From Dimargaris cristalligena (taxonomy: Eukaryota > Kickxellomycota > Dimargaritomycetes > Dimargaritales > Dimargaritaceae), in the NCBI GenBank assembly GCA_027576995.1, contig JANBQC010000160.1, forward strand, positions 1-49,451: DNA of 49,451 bases, written 5' to 3'. Both the position numbers and the translations under genes were made by a program. Positions 31,601 through 45,764 of the stretch are shown one piece after another (position 1 is the stretch's first letter; each line of letters begins with the position of its first letter). The notes under the pieces were generated by a model. The model had not been told where the DNA came from, did not search any database, and saw nothing but the letters and a program-made list of their open reading frames with translations.

Positions 31601-34600
31601 CAATCAGGTCACAGTTACTTGAATTGTCCTTGAAGACCAGGGCTGACCACAGCTGTTCCAGCTCACCTAAATGTTTCTTACTCAGACTCAAGGTCAGGTA
31701 GAACAAATGAAGCAGGTGACAATGGCCCGGTTCCATAATTTCCCCAGCGTCAAGGTCTAAGATCAGATCAATATTACAGAACCAGGGCCGGAGAAACCGT
31801 AGCATTTCCCGCTGACATTGTTCGCTCACCAATTCGAGGTGGGTGAACACTTCCGTGATGATATCCGAAGTAAGTCGGGCGTGCCGTTCCGAAAGGGTGG
31901 CCGATAGCCCCACCTGGGCATGCCGGTACAAGGTGGCCAGGGGACTAAATGCAGCCGATTCGAATAATTCGTAACAGCGGTCTTTAAAAAACCGACGTTC
32001 GATGGCCTGGATCAACCGAAAGGCGGCGTGCCGAATATTCGGATTGGGATCTCCCATTTTCAGCAAAGCCAGGGGAATCAATTTATGCGGCTGGTAGGGG
32101 TACTCTTGGTCGCTCGCGATAATTTTCTTTAGGACGAAAAAGTAGCCGTGGGTGCAGCGGTGGTTGGGGTCCCCGCTGTAGCATAGTTTGATGATTTCAT
32201 GGAGAACAATCAGGTGGTTCTGATTGAACTCGAGCAACCATTCGAGTGAATTGCGGGCCACGCTGTGGACCCGACGGTCAGGGCTGGCGAAGATGGATTC
32301 GATCCACTGGAAGAGTTGGATGAGATTGAAGGAGTGGGCGGGCTTGGTGGGGGTGGGGATTCGGAATACTGGGCCTCGGCATAAGGTCGACATAGCCTGA
32401 AGGGCTGCGGCTTCCAACGCGGTTCGTTCTTCCTCCATAATTGACGCCATAGTCCCCCGTTCCAATACATCGTGGTATTTTTCCAATACGTGTCCAATCA
32501 TGGCCGCCTCCCGTTCCCGGGTACGTTCACTGTACTGGCCAAACCCACACCACTGCTCGAACATCCGGAACAAGGATATTCGGGTCTTGAAGGAAAAAAT
32601 GCTAGTGGGATCCTTAAGTTGGGACATGTAGTAGAACAGGACGTCGACCAGCCCGCAGAACTGGATGCGAAGGTGCTGGTATTCCCAGGTGGACTGGACG
32701 CCTGTATCGCTTAAGAAATTTTTAATTTCCTTCACGAAGTTGACCATAGCATGGAGGTGCTCGCTGTTGGCCAAGAAGTGGTTGAACTTCAGGTACCGGG
32801 CAGTCAGTCGGAATAGCTGGACGAGGGAGGCCCGGGAGCGGTCCATTTTGCGGTCCCGTTTCATGCCCGAGTAGCTCTTGTGGAAGGATTTCAGAATCGT
32901 CACCTCATAGAGCGAATTGATGGTGGGCTTAAGGGTCTCCACCAGTTTAATGTAGGAGGCCTCGTTGATGCTACCCAAACCCCGAATCACCGAGTAGCGC
33001 ACCACGGGATTCTCGCAGGTGAAGAAGGGAATGGTGAGTTTAACCAGGTCGCCCACGGTTAGGATTTGGGTCATGTTTTTGGCTAGGGACCGATTGAAAG
33101 TATGGGACCGGTTGACTACGTCGTGTTCCAAATTGGGCATCAATGTGGCACTGATGAACTCGAGGTAAAACCGCCACTGCTCGATGAGGTCAGCATCGAA
33201 CCCACTAGCCTTGACCATGAACCGGTTGGGTATAAAGCCAATGACGGGTACTTTCGACGGGATTTCCGAATAATGAACCACCAGGCTAAACATCTGGTGG
33301 AAATGGCGACATACAATATCGCGGGCCAGAATAACCGTGGGCGGGGCCACTACATAGGCTTTTTGGACAAGCGTCGAAAAGTGTTCCTCCCAGAAGACCC
33401 GGTAAACGGGGTTGGGGCTACAGGCCAGGTCAAACACGGGAATGCTTTGTCCATTGCCGTTCGATGCAGCGGATGCTGTGCCAAGAGTAGCGCCCGTGGT
33501 GGGAACGCCCATTGGGCGCACATTCACGGATGGTGTGCTAGTGGAAGGCCCCGCCCCGAAATACGGGTCGGGTTTACTGGCGATTGAGGAAGACGGGTCA
33601 CGGCTAGTAGTCCCCACAATAGGATCAACCAGAGGCTGTCCCTCCGAGGGAGATAACGGGTTGCCCGCCGTGGACCAGGTCGGTCCCCCATCACTATTCA
33701 CACTACTGATGCTACTAGAGGGACCGTGGTGGGAGTAGTTGCCAGGCTCCCGGGTCGGATCAATCGTCGGATGTCGGAAGGTCTGGTATACACTGTCCCG
33801 CAGGTCACCCAAAGGAACCGTCGACGTTACGAGTTCAGTGTAAATGAATTTCCGCGAGTAGATCATTTGGTTGTGCTGTTTAGCCTTGACCTTGTCCGTT
33901 GGGGCCATGGGGATAGGATGGTCGTCCGATAGGTGGGGCATGAGAACCTCCCCGATACGGGCAATGGTACGCAGAATGGCCACGGCAATAGTGCGAACCC
34001 GGGAAGACCGGTGGCAAAGGTAAAAGAGTCCGAAGCCTTCGATATCGTCAATAAGGCTAATGATGGCCCGGTGGTCCGTCTGCCACAGATCCGCTGCGCT
34101 ATCCAGCTGGCCCTGACGGTCGAGCCGCTCGATATCATTCAAAAATATCTGAATAATATCCAAGTATAAATCCAGCAGCCCTCCCGTACGAACCCGGGCC
34201 GTCGTAGAGGTGCTGCCTCCTTGAATTGTGGAGGAGGTGGGAGTGGACAACCCTGCCGAAGTGGGAGTTGGGGCAGTCGTGCCCAGTGTATTCAGACCAG
34301 CAGCAGTGGAAGTTGCTCCGGGAGAGGCTTGATGAAAAGGGCCGTGGAAGGTGGGGGTACGCCCCGGAATATCACTGCCGGCGTGATTGGACACGAGTTG
34401 GTGGTAGATATCCGAATTATATATGGTGGCCGTACTTGTGAACTCTCGGCGAGGGGAGGCGGGCACAGCCGCGGGGGGGCGCCCCTCCTTCTGGTGGGGG
34501 TCCTGAATATACACGTGGTGAGTCAATATCTCGTCCACCCGGTCGTCCACCAGAATCAGAACCTGGGACATGAAGGCCAGGATAGAGTACGAACTGGTCC

Positions 34601-37074
34601 GGTCTGTTAGGCGCACCAATGCGCCGGCAGCGGCCCGCGCCACCTTTAGATCAATGTGAAGAAGGTAGTTGCAAAGCATTTCACATAGTTTCTGGGGCAG
34701 GATTTGGGAGGGGGTCAAATCCGGGGTTGTGTCAATCAAGGTGGCGAGCAGGTCATAGAAGGGCTGTTTATCCTTGGGGTAGACCGTGCTAAACGTGTTG
34801 AAGTTTTGTTGGTATTGCTGCCCTTCGTTGGTCAATTCCTTGGCGCTGGTGATCATGCCCGCAAAGGCAGTAGTAGGAAGCGACGCCGAGGTCATTCCAT
34901 TATGGGCGAGAGTCGCCAGGGGGTGAAAGGATGTGGCCAAAGAAGCCATGCTATGGTTATTTGTAGGTAATAGAGAAGTAGGCACTCCAGAGACGGTATG
35001 GGTTCCGGTCCCGAAACCCCCCGCCTTGGTGGGTGACGTAGCGGAGTTGATATTGAGGGACGGGGCCGTTTCCGAATCGTCAGGGTCCGCCACGGGGTTA
35101 CCCTGGTTAGGTGGATGGAAAGTGACATAGCGCTTCTTCGTGACCTGGTCCGTTCCGTAGGTGGCGTCCAGGAGCTCAAAGTACTGGGACTGGGCAATTT
35201 GCACCTTGTCAGTTAGCTGAAACAGAAAGTCGGCCCAGGGCAATGCAGGGACGCTTAATTCGGCCTTAAGACGGGGGTATATGGGTAGAGTAAATGCTTC
35301 TTGACAGGAGGCCAGCAGGTCCCGGACGTCGGGAAAAATGGGTCGCTCCTCGTTGAGATCGTCAGACTGGACGTAGAGCAGCAGAGCCCGCAGACCGATG
35401 ATCATGCGCTCCGGCTGCAAATACTCGGTGGCACTAGGAATCGGGTTGGTATCATCGATATGTATTAGGAATGAGATGACGTTTTTGACGGTCCACTCCA
35501 AGTTGTACCGGAGCATGCAGAATACGATATAGGTGTAGTACTCCAAGGGCATATCGGACAGGTTAGTGGGGCGCTTACGGGTACCAAACATTTGCTTGAC
35601 CAGTGACTCCAGTTGTTTGTGGGCCTCTTTACCTGGAACCCGGTACCGGTACAGGTAGGCCCATACTAACCGACAGAGGCAGCCCAGTGTCACCGCACGT
35701 AAGCCGCGGTCCTTGATCTTGATAAAGGCTTGCTCTAAGAACCAGGGCATTTTGGCTAAAAAAACCTCCTTACGACACGCACACAGGACCGCTGTCATGA
35801 ACGGGTAGGCCACCGGGAGGTAGCGGGGCTTACTGGCCATTTTGATGGCCCGGGAAAGTAGTAAATCCATACTCTTTGCCCAATCGGGGAAGTTCACTTC
35901 AGCGTCCGCCACGGCACCAATCGGTAAGAGCAGCTGGGTGAATACTTCGCTGTAGGCGTACCGGATGCGCACACCATGGGCCCCCTGGACAAAGAATTTC
36001 GTGCAACTGAGCAAAAACTGGGCGGTTTCTTCCAAAATGTCGACTGGATAAATCTGTTGGGATTTACAAAATAGGATAGGGAGTAGGCGGGGAGGTGGGT
36101 ATAATGGTATACAAAAGCATATGATATAAATAAAAAGAACATGCTTCCAAAAGCAGAGCATTTAACAAACCCCTGGACAAAGTAGGGGGCCCGGTCTTCC
36201 AATTACGAGGTGGCATGGAAGGGAAGAGGGAGGGCCACGGGATAGCCCAAGCAATTGCCCGATATGAATGCGCGCTTACCTTTAACCGCAGATAGCGCAT
36301 TCCCCGGATAATAATCTCGACTTGGGGCTCGTTGGGGATAGGCCCAGGGGGGACCTTTTCTAACTCAGCAATGAACCGGTCACTCATGGTGGCTAACCGA
36401 ACTCCGCTAATGGAACCAATAAGTCGGGCGTACATGTCGGAGATAATTTGACGGTTGCGGCACCGGTTGAGCGATTCGACATCCGCGTTCTTGAGTTGAG
36501 CAAATGTGATCTCCTCCATCTTATTGCCCAATTCGTTCGAAATATCCTCGGAGCCAATTTCCTCGAACACGGTTATTAAAGCCTGGCACAAGATATAGAC
36601 GGCTGCCAATTCCCGCCGTTCCTCCCGGGACTCGGCGGTAAAAGCCCGGGCACTGGTCGGCTCGGGGGTTAGGTTCATCCCTGGGGTATAACTGCTGGTA
36701 GAGAGCCGGCGCGGATAGTCGGGGGACGTCATGTCGGGACTGAAAAATGAGTAGGACGCGCGTACACTTAGGTCATTATGGGGTAATGAATCGGCGGGGT
36801 CAGCGGCGGCCATGGTCTCTTTCCGCCATTGAAGTAAGGTTTCAATCACTTCATTGGCACAGCTCTTGGCGATGACAGCCATGGTTCGCATGACCCCACC
36901 CAGCCGGCCGGTGGGGCCCGAGCCGAGGGCGGATATGAGGTCCGGCTTGGTCTTGGTCTGACTGTCGGTGAATTGTTTTATCTGCGCATCAGCATAGTAA
37001 CTGAAATTGCGGTGAAGGTTGCCGATGATGTATTGTTTGGAATCAGCCGGAACCGTAAGCGCTGAAAACGGCAT
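28623..37074 (-). CDS. TAO3: Cell morphogenesis protein Tao3/PAG1 (Furry family), 2741 aa
   Basis: Giant HEAT/armadillo-like scaffold of the RAM network, which supports NDR kinase (Cbk1/Mob) signalling in polarity and cell separation. Two exons, 37074-36280 and 36053-28623, are joined in phase 0 across a 226-bp intron (GTAAGC...CAACAG). The junction restores MRYLRLK|IYPVDILEE, as in the family. Residues 1-550 match the MOR2-PAG1 N-terminal domain (AKSCANEVIETLLQWRKE, LLLPIGAVADAEVNFPDW). The middle HEAT region runs through about 1150-2300, followed by the C-terminal domain (about 2300-2500). Disordered Ser/Thr/Pro insertions sit at about 560-667, 800-887 and 1030-1137. The last 190 residues are low complexity with two polyglycine tracts and an acidic end. 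A missed extra 5' exon is possible. It is divergent from SCC2. Confidence 0.96.
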
Positions 37075-37806
37075 ATAAAGAGCGCCGAGGGCGGCGAAAA
37101 GAAAGAAGTAAGGGACTGGTAAGGGTGTTGTAATGAAATATAAATATGAAAAATATGACCAGTAGTGAGTCGGAGGACTAATAACCAGGCCGAGGGAAAC
37201 AGGTTTGTCGAAGCGAAAACGATGGAATGGACTGAGATGGAGAAAGGGGAGTGTGGATTAGTGGACACGATAGGGAGGGTTGGCGACGTGTGGTGGTGCC
37301 AAAGAGTAGGAGGAGGGTGGATTGACTAAGTATAAGACACGAAGAGGGAAAGGGATTTCCTAATGGGAACTACGCTTGACTAAGGAAAGAAGTATGGGAA
37401 TCCTGTAACTTTGTGAACGTGTGTAGTGTAGCACCGAAGGCCTCGACTTCCGGAATATGCTAATATATAATACTTTGACTATAAAACGAGGGTATAGCTG
37501 TCGCTTTGGCTAGGTCCTTGCAACAGTAGCTCAGACTTTATTGGGCCCTGGTTTCCTAATAAGGCTTACGTCTGCCGAGGCCTTTTCCCAGCTGCATAGA
37601 CAGTCCAACAACCATAGAGAGCGGAATAACGGGCCAGTGGACGCTTTACCAGCCAAACTATAGTGTGGTGGTATTATACCTTGGGAGAGTGGATTCGTGT
37701 CAACCAACTCCCCTCATTCTTTTTCGTTTGTTACTCCACTTTTCTAAATTTAGTGCTGCTCTTTTCACGCGTTTTACTGCCCGCTTCTCCTTTTAAACTC
37801 GTCCCC
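37075..37806. promoter_or_regulatory. Shared promoter region TAO3 / SCC2
   Basis: A 732-bp gap lies between two divergent start codons. Pyrimidine-rich leader sequence precedes the SCC2 ATG (37690-37806). No defined operator is recognised. Confidence 0.45.
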
Positions 37807-40800
37807 ATGGACCCAACTACACCATCCGAAACGGCCGCTTTGCCCTTGAATCCGGTTATTCCTCCGCGGAACATTCGCGATGCGTTGCCCTACCTTCCCA
37901 TGCCCTCGCTAACCCCCGTGGTTTCCGGTACGTACACGGACAGTAACCATCGGCGCCATTCACCCGGTGGCAGCGCATTGTACGAGCCTCGCACACTGTA
38001 TCCTATAGTCCCGCTTATTTAGTTCCTTGCCTACACCATTCGGCCCGGTCCATCTTATAATTAACCCATTCGTCACCAATGCAATGCATATACTTTAACT
38101 TCTCTGTAGTGATGGGAGGCATTGAGGCACCCAGGGTTAAGCTGCGCGATCTAGTGGACTATGACTTATCGTTCGACCAGCACACGGTAACTCAGCCGAC
38201 CCTCCATACCACTGAGTCGCCCTATCTACAGGCCCTAATCGACCAAATCGACCACAGCCTGGCTCGAATGTAAGTAGTCCACAGTCGTTGGCTAAACCTA
38301 TAACCTACCGGCTACTTAGAATACCCGTTGTTCCACGGCTGGGTCGGTGTCATGGGCGTAAATTAGGATGGGCTTTAGAAGACCGCATACAACCGCAAAG
38401 GGTTCCGCAGTAAGCAATCGCCATCGCACAGGTTCAAGAGCTATCCAATTATTTAATTGGATACTTTGAACCCAATTCAACCTCAGCTCTTCCGCTGCGC
38501 CGACCCTCTGCCTCCCATGGGCATCTTGCCCATCCCATCTCCAGTATACTTAACTGGGTCTAACTCACTACCCCCTTCTTTCCTTCGTTAATTTGCAACA
38601 AATCTGTTTCTAAATTTCCCATGCACTTTCCAACGGCCGTGTCAATTAGCCAATTGCATATACGGAGTGTTCCTGGCATTTCAGAACCCGTTCCAGGGCT
38701 TCGCTTATCCATGCCCCAGCATACGGGTGTAGCTAACGATATTCTAACGAAGTGCCGCCGAGTTAATATGCCCCCACCGGGCCCCGTATATCCACTGGCT
38801 AGTCCCCATGCCCTGCGCCGTCAACTGGAGAATTATCGCAACTCAGTGTTTACACGCCATGGGATCCCCGACCCTACTAAAGTCACCAAACCGCCTAAAA
38901 TAACCGCCCCCGTCCCTGCTGAACCCACACCAGAATCCTCGCGGAACGCTAGCTCATTATCACCTGGTGTCCATGTTATAATTGAGGCACCCACTCAAGC
39001 CATGCTCGAAACTGCCAAAGTCGAACCACCAACTACTGTCCCGATATCGAATGTACCAGAGGCCGCATTCCAAACCCTGGACAGCTTCATAACTGAGATT
39101 TTCAGTGCCGAAGATACCCTTGCCCAGGAAACCACCTCTCTAGCCGGCCCTACTACCGGTTCGTCCATGTCCAATAAAATGTTTCGCGTCGAATCTGGGG
39201 ACTCCATGTGGACCCCTACCCTTCGTCAAGAGGTCCTCCGCCGCCTCCGCCGCGGAATCGCTAAAGCGGCCCAATATCAACAGCTGGTCCGCTTCTCGAC
39301 CGGTGATTTAGCGCGGTTACTCAAAATTCTGGAACAATCCATCCAGGAGGCCGACAAAATTGACTTGAAGGCCGTTTTTGGGGAGCAGCTGGACCGGGTA
39401 CCTATAGACCAGGCGACCGACATGGAGCGGGAGGGCCAGCTCGAAGTAATGGAAGCCCTGGAGGTAGCGGCCCAAACAGTCGCCAACGGTATCGAGGCCT
39501 CTATGTGCGTCATGGCTGTGCTCACCGGCGGCCCTCTCAGCAAAAAGGTAAGCCGTCCTCGCTATTCAGTCCGGCCTATCATTTATTTGAATTTGCCCTA
39601 TTATTACGTCAATACGACATTGGTGTCTCAACAGTACCAGTTTAATTGTTAGTCTAACGACGCATGTTTTTACTTTCCACTGAAACCTATCTCTATTATA
39701 TTAAGCTATACAACGAGGACCTAATCGTTACCATTCTAGCCGTGATCAAAAAGCAGCTAAACGACTTTGTCTGTGTCCAATTCGAGCTAAAGGATAATGA
39801 AGACGACCGCCTAAACCAATTCCTGGCCCGTGATAGTAAGGTCCGCCGCCTTCTGTCTGGGCTGGTTCCCAGCCTCTCAGCCATTATGGAAAGCTGGATC
39901 GGACTTCTAGCCTGTCACGACTTTTCAGATTCGGTCGTCATTTCCTTAGGGTTCATCACCATCCCCATATTCTTCATCGACTTGAGCAAATCCCTCCGCC
40001 TCCTCACAACTAACAATTTGGCCGCGCTACGGCTCACCGCCCTGCATCTCCTGCGAGCCATTTTTGCCCAGTACCCGAGTCAACGCACCTGGATTCTCGA
40101 GGAAATCCTTTGTTCGTTGATCAAACTGCCCACAGCCAGCCGGAATTTACGCCAGTATAAATTGGTTGAAGGCAGGTCTATTCAGTTGGTAGCCGCCCTG
40201 GTTATGCAGTTGATCCAGAGCTGTGCCGAAATCCCCCTCACCACCCGGTCGTTTATCGAAAACGGGTCCCTCAAAGTCGCGGAACCCGACTCCGAAACCA
40301 CTGCCACCACTCCGACGACTCTATCAGCCAACTCTCTCGAGATTAAACAAACTTACCAGGATGCCAAAGAGTACCTTCGCCACTTCAAAGGGGTGGTGGA
40401 CGCGGCAGGGGCTTGTGCATCCTATGTAGTTAAGTTCCTGCTGGGACGATGCGCTAAAACCAAACACTCCAATGAGCTGGAGTACAAAGTCCTTTTGGAA
40501 AATTTAATGGACGATGTACTTACTGCGCTGGGGCACCCCGAGTGGCCCGTGGCCGAACTGATTCTCCGCGTCTTTGTCAAACACCTGATGTCGTACGCCG
40601 ACGACAAGAAAGCCGACCATACCCTCAAGACCATCAGTATCGACTATCTCGGCACCATTGGGGCCCGAATTAAGAAATGGCATCCTCTGCAGGCCCTACC
40701 TCTCGAAATGGGGGATTCTAGTGGGAAGCGGTCGCCCCCTGCCCTATCCGCGGAAACCGTGGCCCTGTTTACCGAACCGGAACTCGACCTCATCCATTTA

Positions 40801-43800
40801 GCCACCCTTGAAATGCGCCAGATTCCCTTGGGCGATATCACCGGCGCCACTCCCATCGCGGCTATCCACCACCTGTGGGACGATCAGCAGGCTGTCCTGA
40901 TCTACCTTCACCATAGCCTTCGGAGTAACCATGAGCTCCGCGAGGCCGCTTGCTTCCAACTGGCGGAGTGGGGATTCAGCGGCTTCAATGCATTGGTACG
41001 GTATGGTCACGGGGAGGCTCGTGATGAATTTGATGAATTGATGCCTGAAGTTCTGAAGCAACTCTTGAGCCGGGTTTGCCACTGGTATCAGCGTACCTCC
41101 CGCCACATTCAGCGGGGTACAGTGGACCCCATCACTAATTCATCGGCAGGAGCGGACGAACCCCTGGATATGGAGCGTAATTTAGCGAATGTTGCGGCCG
41201 AGATTCTGGCCTCTCGTCAGCCCCTTTACCAAAGCTTCGACGCTATTCTGGCCCGAATTCTAGCCGCCCTTGACCTGAATATTGTCGCTTTCCGTACAAA
41301 GGCCCTGAAGGCCCTGGGCCAGATTATCGGCGTCTACCCAGTTATTCTCAGCCAGGCCAATGTTAAGGCTGCTATTAACCAACGCCTACAGGATAGCTCC
41401 CCCGCCGTGCGTGATGCGGCCATTGAACTGGTTAGTCGCTATTTGTCCCACCGCCCCGACATCATTCAGCAGTACTACCGCCCAATTAGTGAACGCATCC
41501 TAGACATGGGTCTTAATGTTCGTAAACGGGTGATTCGGCTGCTTCGCGACATTTATAGTCAAATTCAGGACCAAGAGATGCAAATCGATATTGCCGACCG
41601 TATTATGCACCGTATCAATGATGAGGATAGTAACGTAAGCCAGTTGGCTTACAAAACTATCCAGGAATTATGGTTCAGCGACCTCAAGGCCGACGTCCAA
41701 CGAGCTGCCCAATCGACATCCTCGGGAGGGACAAACTTGCCCGACCTGGGTTTCGGAAGTCCGAATGACGCCCTAGTCCCCAATGGGTCCCATTTAGGGG
41801 TTGGAGGGGGAATGCAGCCCGCCGCTACGGGGTTGATGAGTGATTCGAACTATCACTTGGGCACCGAAACCGCTGGGGGCACGTCCGACTTCGCCTCTCT
41901 TTCGGCCTCAGAACGGGCGGCTGTCGCAGCGCGCTACGAAATCATCTTAGGAGTAATACAAAAGCCGGTGGGGGGTTCTAACCAAAGCGAAGTCATGGGT
42001 GAAGTCATTCGGCAGTTGCTTGTGCGGGCGGATAAGACCGAACTGACTCCCCTACTGACCCTCTACTCGATTTATGTTGAAGCCCTTATGGACCACCTTC
42101 TTACCCTGGAAGAGGCCAACGATCACACCGAAATCCAGCGTTGCGTTCACCTCTTATACCTATTCAGCGTCGCCCGGCCCCAGCTATTTACCGAAGCCCA
42201 TGTGATGGCTCTTCTGCCCTATCTCAAGGACAGCGCCAGTCCTAATGAGCAGCGGGTCTTGCAGTACGTTCTAATGGCTATCCAACAGGCCCTCCCTGAA
42301 CTGGGACACCCCAGCCCCGACATGTTAGTACAAATCGAAAAGGAACTGCTGGCCATATTGACCAAAAGCCCTCAGCTGATTCTGAATGTGGCGGTACCCT
42401 GTCTGTGTCGTATCGTGACTAGCCAGACCAAGTCCTTCCATTTTCTTACTCGTATTTTAAGATCCTGCGTCGACAAACTTACCTCGGAGATTCGTGGGTT
42501 AAAGACCGGGAAGCCTCTGGCCGCCCCTAAATCGGTAATGCGCATGATGATTTTGCTGGGTCTTTTAGGGCGCTATTTCGATTTCGATGTCCATCGGGCG
42601 AAATACCCTGACAAATTCAAGGAGCTTCACTCCTATCCCGTTGGGCAAGTCAATGCCCGTATCTTCAACAGTATCATTTATTTTACCGGCCCGACTCTCG
42701 CCCGTCCGGTTCGGCTCGGTGCCTTACAAAGTATCGGGCAACTATTCCAGGCCCACCCTACCCTCATGCTTCAAACCGAGAGCCGCAAGCTCATGGACGC
42801 GGTGTTCAGTAGTGGAGATCCCGAGCTGTTGCTTCAGTTACTGAAGTGTTTCGCCGAGTATCTGGCCAACGAACAAATGAAGCTCGGCAACGAATCGGGG
42901 AAGGATGCGGGATTGGGCACTTTAACCACTTCCACCTCTGGCAATGGGAGCGGTGGTGGTGGTGGTAGTGCGGGGTCAACCAAGCGGGGGTCTAAAACGG
43001 TGGATTTATCTATTCTGATTGGAAATGCCCAGGAACTCGGCGAGGCTGGTGTGGGTAGTTCGTTAATGCAATGCTACCTGGACGACATTATCCAGTGTGT
43101 AATGCTCAAGTCACAACCCCTAAAAATTGTCGCAACGGACGTGATTGGGTGTATCATCACTCAGGGTCTAGCCCACCCTCTAAAGGTAGGAAATGTTATT
43201 ACTTGTACACACATGTTTGACCCATTATGAAGCCAGCCATCTATTGGAACCAGCGAACAAATTACTGCCATACTACCAGCCATGGAAATGCGGAACCGGG
43301 GGGTTAGTTTTCCAATTTTACGACTTGGTACAATGTGTAGTAGACTGGTGACGATACACTATTTTTCAAATATAATCCGTATCTGACCATCCCACTTCAG
43401 AAATACCTTTCTTTTATGCCCAACCTCCCCCTACTAGTGCGTGCCAATTCTAGTAGCCCTTCAAACCGATTCCCACTTGGGACTGCGTGATAAAGCCACC
43501 AAATTGCATAACCAACTCAATGGCAAATTCTCCTCGTTTATCCATTCCCGCACTCTCGATGGGGTTCGCAAGGCCTTCGAATACCAAACTGCGCTCAAAA
43601 GCGGGAGCGGTGCGCCCGTGGCTGGTTATACGCTGGACCATAAGGAGAATCGCCCCCGGGCCCTGGTGGACACTTACTACGGGATTCTACGGGAGAAAAA
43701 GAATCGGCGCAACGATTTTTTACATGGACTGGTGAAGACGTTTGATATGGATCTGCACCATCACATGAATCACGCGACCAATACGGGGGAGATCGACATC

Positions 43801-45017
43801 GCCTTTTGTAAATTTCTGGCGGAAACGTTGTTTGCCCTGGACTATAAATTGATCGAAGAGGCGCTCTATGTTATTTATTGTATCCAGCGGCTGTTGGCAG
43901 TGACTGGGCTACATATTCAACATCAGTTTAGCCAGGGGTTTGCGGAGTTGTCCAAAGGTAGGCGCCTATTACCAAACTTGAAAATGATATTCCACTGATT
44001 TTACCGCGTAATTCATAATGTATAGGGGCCGTGGCATGTAACGCGTGTCCTTTCACCTTTTAATTCACATGATTATTAATATCGACATTCCATTACATGC
44101 ATGTTTTGGCAATGTAATATCTGTACACACCTTGACATCATTTAGAATCCCAAATTGCCTTAGCTAAAATATCGATTTGTGTGGGCATGCTAGTCCTATT
44201 GAAGGATCATCTCAAGCTAACCTATTCGCTCACCGAGTCCCGCTGTCAGCAATTCAGCCCATCCGACACGGGTATGCTTAAGGACAAGTACTTGACGCGG
44301 CATCAGGCGGGCCCACTTATTTTTAAATGGGATAAGTTACCCTACGTCAATAAGGAGATTGTCACCGATCACGATCTGCAAGTCCAGCGCCTAACGGTAA
44401 GTACCAGCTATGTTTCCCTAATGAACCCATATTTATTTTTTCTATTCAGCTGCATTCCTAAATGTTGAGGTGTACTAATACTTTACCTGGCTCTCGCTTG
44501 ATTTTGGCCTATCCAGTACTGCTCACTGGTAGGGGATATTGAAGACTCGCCCTCCACTGCATCCGCCGTGGACATTTCGCCCGCCAAAGCAGCTGACCAC
44601 ACAGTTGAGTTCACCAAACCCTCGCCCTGTAGAGAAAATGACTCCTCCGGTCCTGAAAACCCTGCGGCAGCCCCGTTCCAGCACCATTTCGAGTTGACGA
44701 TTGAATCCACAGTCGGGACCCAAGGAGACACGGCGGAATATCCGGTGCCTACTCATGCAACACCTACCTTCCGCAGCATTGCCAGCAAAGCCAACGCAGC
44801 GCGAATGTCCAATAACCAGCCCACATTTTCGGTATTCAATAGTGCTACTGTGTACCAAGGGGTGGTTGAATCCTCAACTCCTGGTGCCAAGCGGTCCCAC
44901 CCAACCGATGCCCGCGGAAGTATAGAAACCCCCACTCCACCGGGTACCCACACCCAGCACTATTCCAGCCCCTCCAACTCAGACTACACTAAACGCCCAC
45001 GATACGAAGACGACTAA
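37807..45017 (+). CDS. SCC2: Sister-chromatid cohesion loader Scc2/Mis4/NIPBL (about 1976-2006 aa)
   Basis: HEAT-repeat subunit of the Scc2-Scc4 cohesin loader in the nucleus. Exons: 37807-37927, 38110-38269, 38650-39547, 39706-43185, 43438-43957, 44146-44396 and 44517-45017. An in-frame 90-nt exon at 38320-38409 may be added. All introns are GT-AG and phases agree. Junctions restore family sequence: LSKK|LYNEDL, AHPLK|CVPILVAL and ELSKE|SQIALAK. Signatures include WILEEILCSLIKLP with SRNLRQYKL (about 521-548) and the classic HEAT block at about 925-1012 (RLQDSSPAVRDAAIELVSRY, LDMGLNVRKRVIRLLRDIY). Glycine-rich loops sit at about 1065-1098 and 1473-1490. The N-terminal 390 residues and the last 160 (Ser/Thr/Pro-rich) are unconserved. 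The DALPYLPMPSLTPVVS stretch in exon 1 fits Scc2 N-termini. The acceptor of the third exon is uncertain (38650 or 38668). Confidence 0.94.
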
Positions 45018-45764
45018 CTCTCCTATTACTGACGAACTGGCTAAAGATAACCCGTTATTTCGTAATAATTTTCAATTAGATCCGAGTGCTTTTATTGTGT
45101 ACATCTAATGAAACGTATGCTATAGTCATAATTACTTCTTCCGAATATAAGCGGGTGGGTTTTTTTGGAGAAGGAGAGGTAGTCAACGAGCAGCAGCAAG
45201 AATTTATGTGGTGGATGAGGGGAATATCGGGTGTGCATCTTGGATGGACTTCACTCAAAATGCAAGTTAATGCCAAATAGGGTTTTGTGACGGTGAATAG
45301 CTGCAGTAATCGAGAACCGAATGCATCCGCCCCTCCATAGATTATCACGTGACTAATCTAAATCGTCGTCGCAATCCAAGGGGAGAGATAATGAGTCAAA
45401 TACAAAGCTTGGAAGGCTCATGATCCGAAATTGGAGCCCTTCTTAGCTTATCGGAAAGTGATTTGATGGTTTATTAGTGAATTATCGGCCAATGGCCGCT
45501 ACGCAACACCCAACACTTGTTTCCCCCTGCTGCCCATATCTTTTTATACGGTGGCCTTTTTTTTCATGCATCGGCAGGACAAGCTAAATAGGCCGGTCCT
45601 TGCCAACGGTGGCTCCGGGTTAAGTCGGGATAATTGGCGATTTTCATGACTATACCAGTCCGGTGGCACATTCGACCTATTCGGGTGTATCTTCTTTCTT
45701 TTATATTATATTATATTATTATTTTTAGTCCAATACTTGCGTTTACCACTATTGAATAAAAGCC
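45018..45764. other. Intergenic; AsnRS promoter
   Basis: About 750 bp. The proximal 60 bp ahead of the AsnRS ATG is T-rich with a TTATATTATATTATATTATT run. A TTTTTATACGG TATA-like element lies near 45541-45551. No gene is supported. Confidence 0.5.
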
